From Diploscapter coronatus (Eukaryota > Nematoda > Chromadorea > Rhabditida > Rhabditidae), in assembly GCA_964036155.1 (NCBI GenBank), contig OZ038422.1, forward strand, positions 49,623,201 to 49,687,200: a stretch of 64,000 nt of DNA, read 5' to 3'. Shown here one piece after another: positions 60,701 through 64,000 of the stretch. Both the position numbers and the translations under genes were made by a program. The notes below the pieces were generated by a model. That model saw only the letters and a program-made list of their open reading frames with translations, was not told the DNA's origin and ran no database searches. Each line of letters starts with the position of its first letter. Positions within the stretch are counted from its first letter, which is position 1.

Positions 60701-62128
60701 TTTCATTCAACTTGAAACATGTATGTCCAGGCGCCAGGTTACAACTAGAAACAAAAAAAAACGTATAGCCGTCTCAGAAGTGATGAAAAAAGTTTCCAAA
60801 TGTGGCGAAATTGTGCGATAAAATAAGTAACAATTGAAATAACAAATACATATTTGGAATCTGCATGAAATAGAGGAGATTTCAAAACTATAAAAAATTT
60901 CAAAGTTTATTAATAGTGCATTTATCAAGGCATTTTCGAAAAATAACGCGTTACCATAATTTGTGATCACCCTGTAAATTTAAGAATTTGACAATTTAGG
61001 AAATCATCTGAGCATCAACGAAGAAAGGGCAATTCTCATGAATCGACGCATGCAAGTCTAACGACCACCACGATTAATGCGTATGGAGAGACGTACTCGC
61101 AGAATCGGTACTTAGATATCCTTTTTATTTAAAATCTTTTTTTTTTTAAGATGGGCCCCTCCAATATCTTCTGCTCGATCACCTACCGGTACTGTGAACA
61201 CGAGTTGTTCCGAGTCGTATTCAACCACTGAGCACACTTATGCCAAATATGAAAGTTTGCCTCAAGGGTATATTATTTATATTTTATTCAGTTATTATAT
61301 TGAGAAATGTGAGAAACTCAATCTTGAATACATTTTGCAAGTCGAGAAAACCCAAACCACGCCTCCTTCAAAAATCGATCGAAAGTTGGGATAGCTCCTT
61401 TGAACAGTCGATTTTTGAAGGAGGTGTGGCTTGATTTTCTCGACTTGCAAAGTGTATTCGTAATTGAGTTTCCCACATTGCTCAACGCAAAATATTTAAG
61501 AAAGTATCGAGGAACAAATATCGATGAATCCTACACGACCTCTACATCCTATGTGGACGGGAAAAAGTGGAGGTTTTCAAATTTTAATATGATTAAAAAT
61601 ATATACCTTTGAGATCCCGTCAATCCGACGCCTATTCTGAAATCAGGACGTTAAATTCGTTTGATTCCCCGGATCGAAGCAAAACGCTGAGGGATTCTTC
61701 TGCTTCTTCATGCTCAACGTGCCCTCCATCTTCTTCTGGTTAGTGATAAAATGATAGGATTTGGCCATTGATCGGTTTTATCAGAACGCACCTCAACTGC
61801 CACTGACGCGTCAGCTTCGTACAGTGACTGTTCTACCGTGCAACATTCTCCTCCTCCATCAAATCGGTACAAGCCACTTCCCACTCGCCCCGTTCCACCC
61901 ACTCCACTTCGGACTCAACTTCACCTTCCCTCCCGAACCTTACCCACTTCGGGAACTTCTTATCCTCCAGGTAACATATTTATGATTTAATTTTAGGCTA
62001 GAATAAAATCGGAATTTGAAATTTTTAAACTTTCAGGAAGCGGCCGATCTCTCGTCGATCTCGCAGCGCCTTTATCCACTTCGAAAGCTTCAAACGAACC
62101 CCCGCCTTTCGTCGAAACTTCCATGTAG
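48727..62128 (+). CDS. bark: Bark beetle/Anakonda-like giant cell-junction protein
   Basis: A 13.4 kb gene of dozens of exons, protein roughly 3,000 residues. It starts with a signal peptide (MTKRLVFSICTWLFFISNLL). Domains in order: right-handed beta-helix segments (GDVIVEVGATLTIETGVRL type) repeated throughout; SRCR domain 1 at about 49,700-50,130; SRCR 2 at 53,610-53,960 (GQWGTVCNRSWTAYHARLAC) followed by GLRCLEPRWAGVRYS; CUB-like parts at 54,720-55,110 and 58,137-58,530; SRCR-like 3 at 57,060-57,600 (VVCRELGFPTL); a furin-type site PRRKRQ near 59,250; a C-type-lectin-like domain at 59,690-60,170 (GDCPAGWF...LPFVCEKG); one membrane span (WRMGIILAVVLISVVVGLVA). The order matches Drosophila Bark beetle/Anakonda, an organiser of tricellular junctions. 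The cytoplasmic tail is spread over exons 61000-61107, 61151-61267, 61501-61572, 61647-61738, 61785-61970 and 62037-62128, all in phase, ending ETSM, a class I PDZ ligand. Confidence 0.9.
61301..61484. repeat. Inverted repeat in Bark-like tail intron
   Basis: Arms of about 80 bases (61,301-61,381 and 61,408-61,484) with few mismatches, sharing TTGCAAGTCGAGAAAA, CCACGCCTCCTTCAAAAATC and the inverses; loop about 26 bases. Lies in the intron between tail exons 61151-61267 and 61501-61572. Confidence 0.75.
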
Positions 62129-62993
62129 ATATCCAATTATTTAAGTCTTTCAAGTCGTGTACTCAATACGGGCAAATTACTTATGATCATTTCACTTGAC
62201 CAAAGATTTCTCGCATATCTCATTGTCATTTTCAGGGATAAATAAAATCTTTTCATATCCTGGATTTTGATGATTGTCGACTCATTATTTGAGTCCTTCC
62301 GGATTTTTCATTCTCCAGTTTCATCTAATTCTCACTTTTTCATTGCAAATGATAGCCTTCCACTTCGTTGTAACATTTTATAGCACGTAAGGTCGTGCTC
62401 TTGGAGAGTCTAAAATGAACGTGATTCTGCAGTTTGTGCGAAATGAATTCGAAGAAACAACATCAGCTGATGTTTAACACATAGTTTGCCGGATGATTTG
62501 TGCAAATTCTCAAAATTTCCCCAAAATTCCACTCACTTTATCTGTCATCGGATAACTCGGTATAAATTGCGTGTGAAATATGATTGTATTCTTCGTATAA
62601 GTGAAGATGGGCCAAAAATTGATGGGGTTTCAGAGGTCTTTATCGATAGGATATCAGATATCTTTGCGAGTCCACCGTATTTCATCTCCTCCCTCTCACT
62701 TTGTTCGGCTTTCCCGTTTATTCCTGGGGGCGTGGTCCTCCTCCACTAATCACATTTCCCCTCTTCTTGCGCTCTTTCCGAAGCTCATTAAATCAATCCC
62801 TTTATCCTTTATCCGCTTTCCATTCCGAAGTGTACAGCCTTTCACTCCATAAATTTCATGATAAAATATTGGATCCTAGAGAAACTCCCCGACAAAATGT
62901 GCTGATCGACGACGTTTCATAAATCGATTTTTAGCCTCCCGATAATTAACACCTAATTAGCTACTTAATTGTCCACCATTTAAGTATTTAATT
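62129..62993. other. Intergenic, Bark-like gene to receptor gene
   Basis: AATAAA at 62,240-62,245 is the likely poly(A) signal of the Bark-like gene. The remainder is promoter-side spacer without supported genes. Confidence 0.55.
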
Positions 62994-63823
62994 ATGCAAT
63001 CATTATATCGTGCGTTACAAATATTCATCTATGTACTTCTCTTGTCATTGGCGAAGTCTTCATGGATTAACCAGGAGGAAGAAGCTCCTCATGTTAATGT
63101 AAGAATTGAGAGGGATTACTGTAGCTGATAATGTCTTATAACTTATCGTTTAGCTACAAACCGTGGATTATTCAAACGAAGACGATGAGTTGAACTCGAC
63201 TATTGTTCCAGGTATTTAGACTTTTCCCCATCTAATTTAATGGCCATTCGGACTTGGGTAATCCCATTTAAGAGTGGATTAAGAGAGTTTAGCGAAAAAA
63301 TGAGAAAACTTACTACGTTTTCTACGAAAAAACGAATATTTCTGCAGAAAATTCAATGTTTATAAACCCATGTGATCTAGCCATTTTCCTGATTTTGGCT
63401 CTGGATATAATCGAGTTTAAATGGTTTGCGTAAATGCTCCCACCTCGATTAGAATTAAAAGAAGTAGAGGGATAAATTGAAATCGATTTATTTAGCCTAT
63501 TATGAAAGTCGACATACTTTGGAGAAGATAAAATCTGGGCGAATCTATCAAACTTATGGAATCTTTTTATTCGTGATTTTGTTGCAGGATCTTCGAAGAA
63601 ACTGACTGAATATTTGCTGAGCAGACATAATGTGAATTCCGCTCCGGATGGGCTGATTAACATCTACTATGAATTGGAGCTCGTTCATATTCTTGGGATT
63701 GACGAACTCAAGCAGACGATGACAGTGCTGATTTATGTGGACGAACGGTGGACGGACCCTTCGCTGCAATGGGAGCCCGCTTTGTTTGGGGGCATTGTCA
63801 AGACTTGGCTGCCTATGGACAAG
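62994..63823 (+). CDS. Cys-loop ligand-gated ion channel subunit (5' part)
   Basis: Three exons in phase: 62994-63098, 63154-63211 and 63588-63823; the gene continues past the window edge. The first exon encodes a signal peptide (MQSLYRALQIFIYVLLLSLA). The third covers the start of the extracellular ligand-binding domain: KKLTEYLLSRHNVNSAPDG, then IYYELELVHILGIDELKQTM, VLIYVDERWTDPSLQWEPAL, GGIVKTWLPMDK. The W.D..L.W..  ..GGI pattern before the W.PD box is typical of nicotinic-receptor-like Cys-loop subunits; nematodes have large acr and lgc sets. Ligand and ion selectivity cannot be told because the Cys-loop, loop C and membrane spans lie outside. The sequence from 63,824 to the end is read as intron. 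Confidence 0.85.
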
Positions 63824-64000
63824 GTATTTCCAGTTTACATTTAGATGCTTTCGGAAAGCTCAACTATATATATATATTTTTTATAAATACTACTACACAA
63901 GGAGTTTAAGCAGTGCGTGAATCACGTAACATGCTTAAAACTGGTAGATAACCCAAATCGAACACTGACCACGATAATCAAGTCAGAAGAAAATGCTAGA

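Overview
The window looks like chromosomal DNA of a nematode-type invertebrate. It is AT-rich, its genes are cut by many short introns (mostly 40-70 bases, with a minority of several hundred), and the 3' splice sites are pyrimidine-rich (TTTTCAG, TTTTAG, TTGCAG, also TTAAG and TTGAG). Several starts follow acceptor-like sites as expected for trans-splicing, and the gene content (innexin, DUF229, glutamine-rich TFIIA, HYLS-1, Cys-loop receptor) fits a nematode. I cannot name the species. Most coding calls rest on exon chains whose reading phases agree from exon to exon.

Region 1-13,640 is an accessory, duplicated zone read mostly on the minus strand. It holds three copies or fragments of a multi-pass membrane protein family, a ubiquitin-specific-protease-like gene, an OTU-type gene, two near-identical 0.9 kb modules (about 4,745-5,700 and 12,146-13,100), three copies of a 3' terminal exon module (near 2,750, 10,410 and 13,235) and several inverted-repeat elements.

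Region 14,428-35,000 is ordinary gene space: an unrecognised 511-residue acidic/basic protein with a PH-like domain (minus), an innexin (plus), glycogen phosphorylase (plus), a concentrative nucleoside transporter (minus, convergent with phosphorylase), a repeat-rich spacer, and a DUF229 membrane protein (minus).

Region 35,934-41,547 is a 5.6 kb foldback element. It has very long terminal inverted repeats, 22-base subterminal tandem repeats and a perfect 9-base target-site duplication, which points to a Mutator-like DNA transposon lacking a visible transposase.

Region 41,870-64,000 is plus-strand gene space: hyls-1 (centriole/cilium), TFIIA large subunit, the AP-1 sigma subunit, a 13.4 kb gene for a giant Bark beetle/Anakonda-like junction protein (signal peptide, beta-helix repeats, SRCR, CUB and C-type-lectin domains, one membrane span, PDZ-type C-terminus), and the 5' part of a Cys-loop receptor cut by the window edge. 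I saw no clear operon: spacing between same-strand neighbours is 0.7-0.9 kb. I found no tRNA, rRNA or CRISPR by eye.
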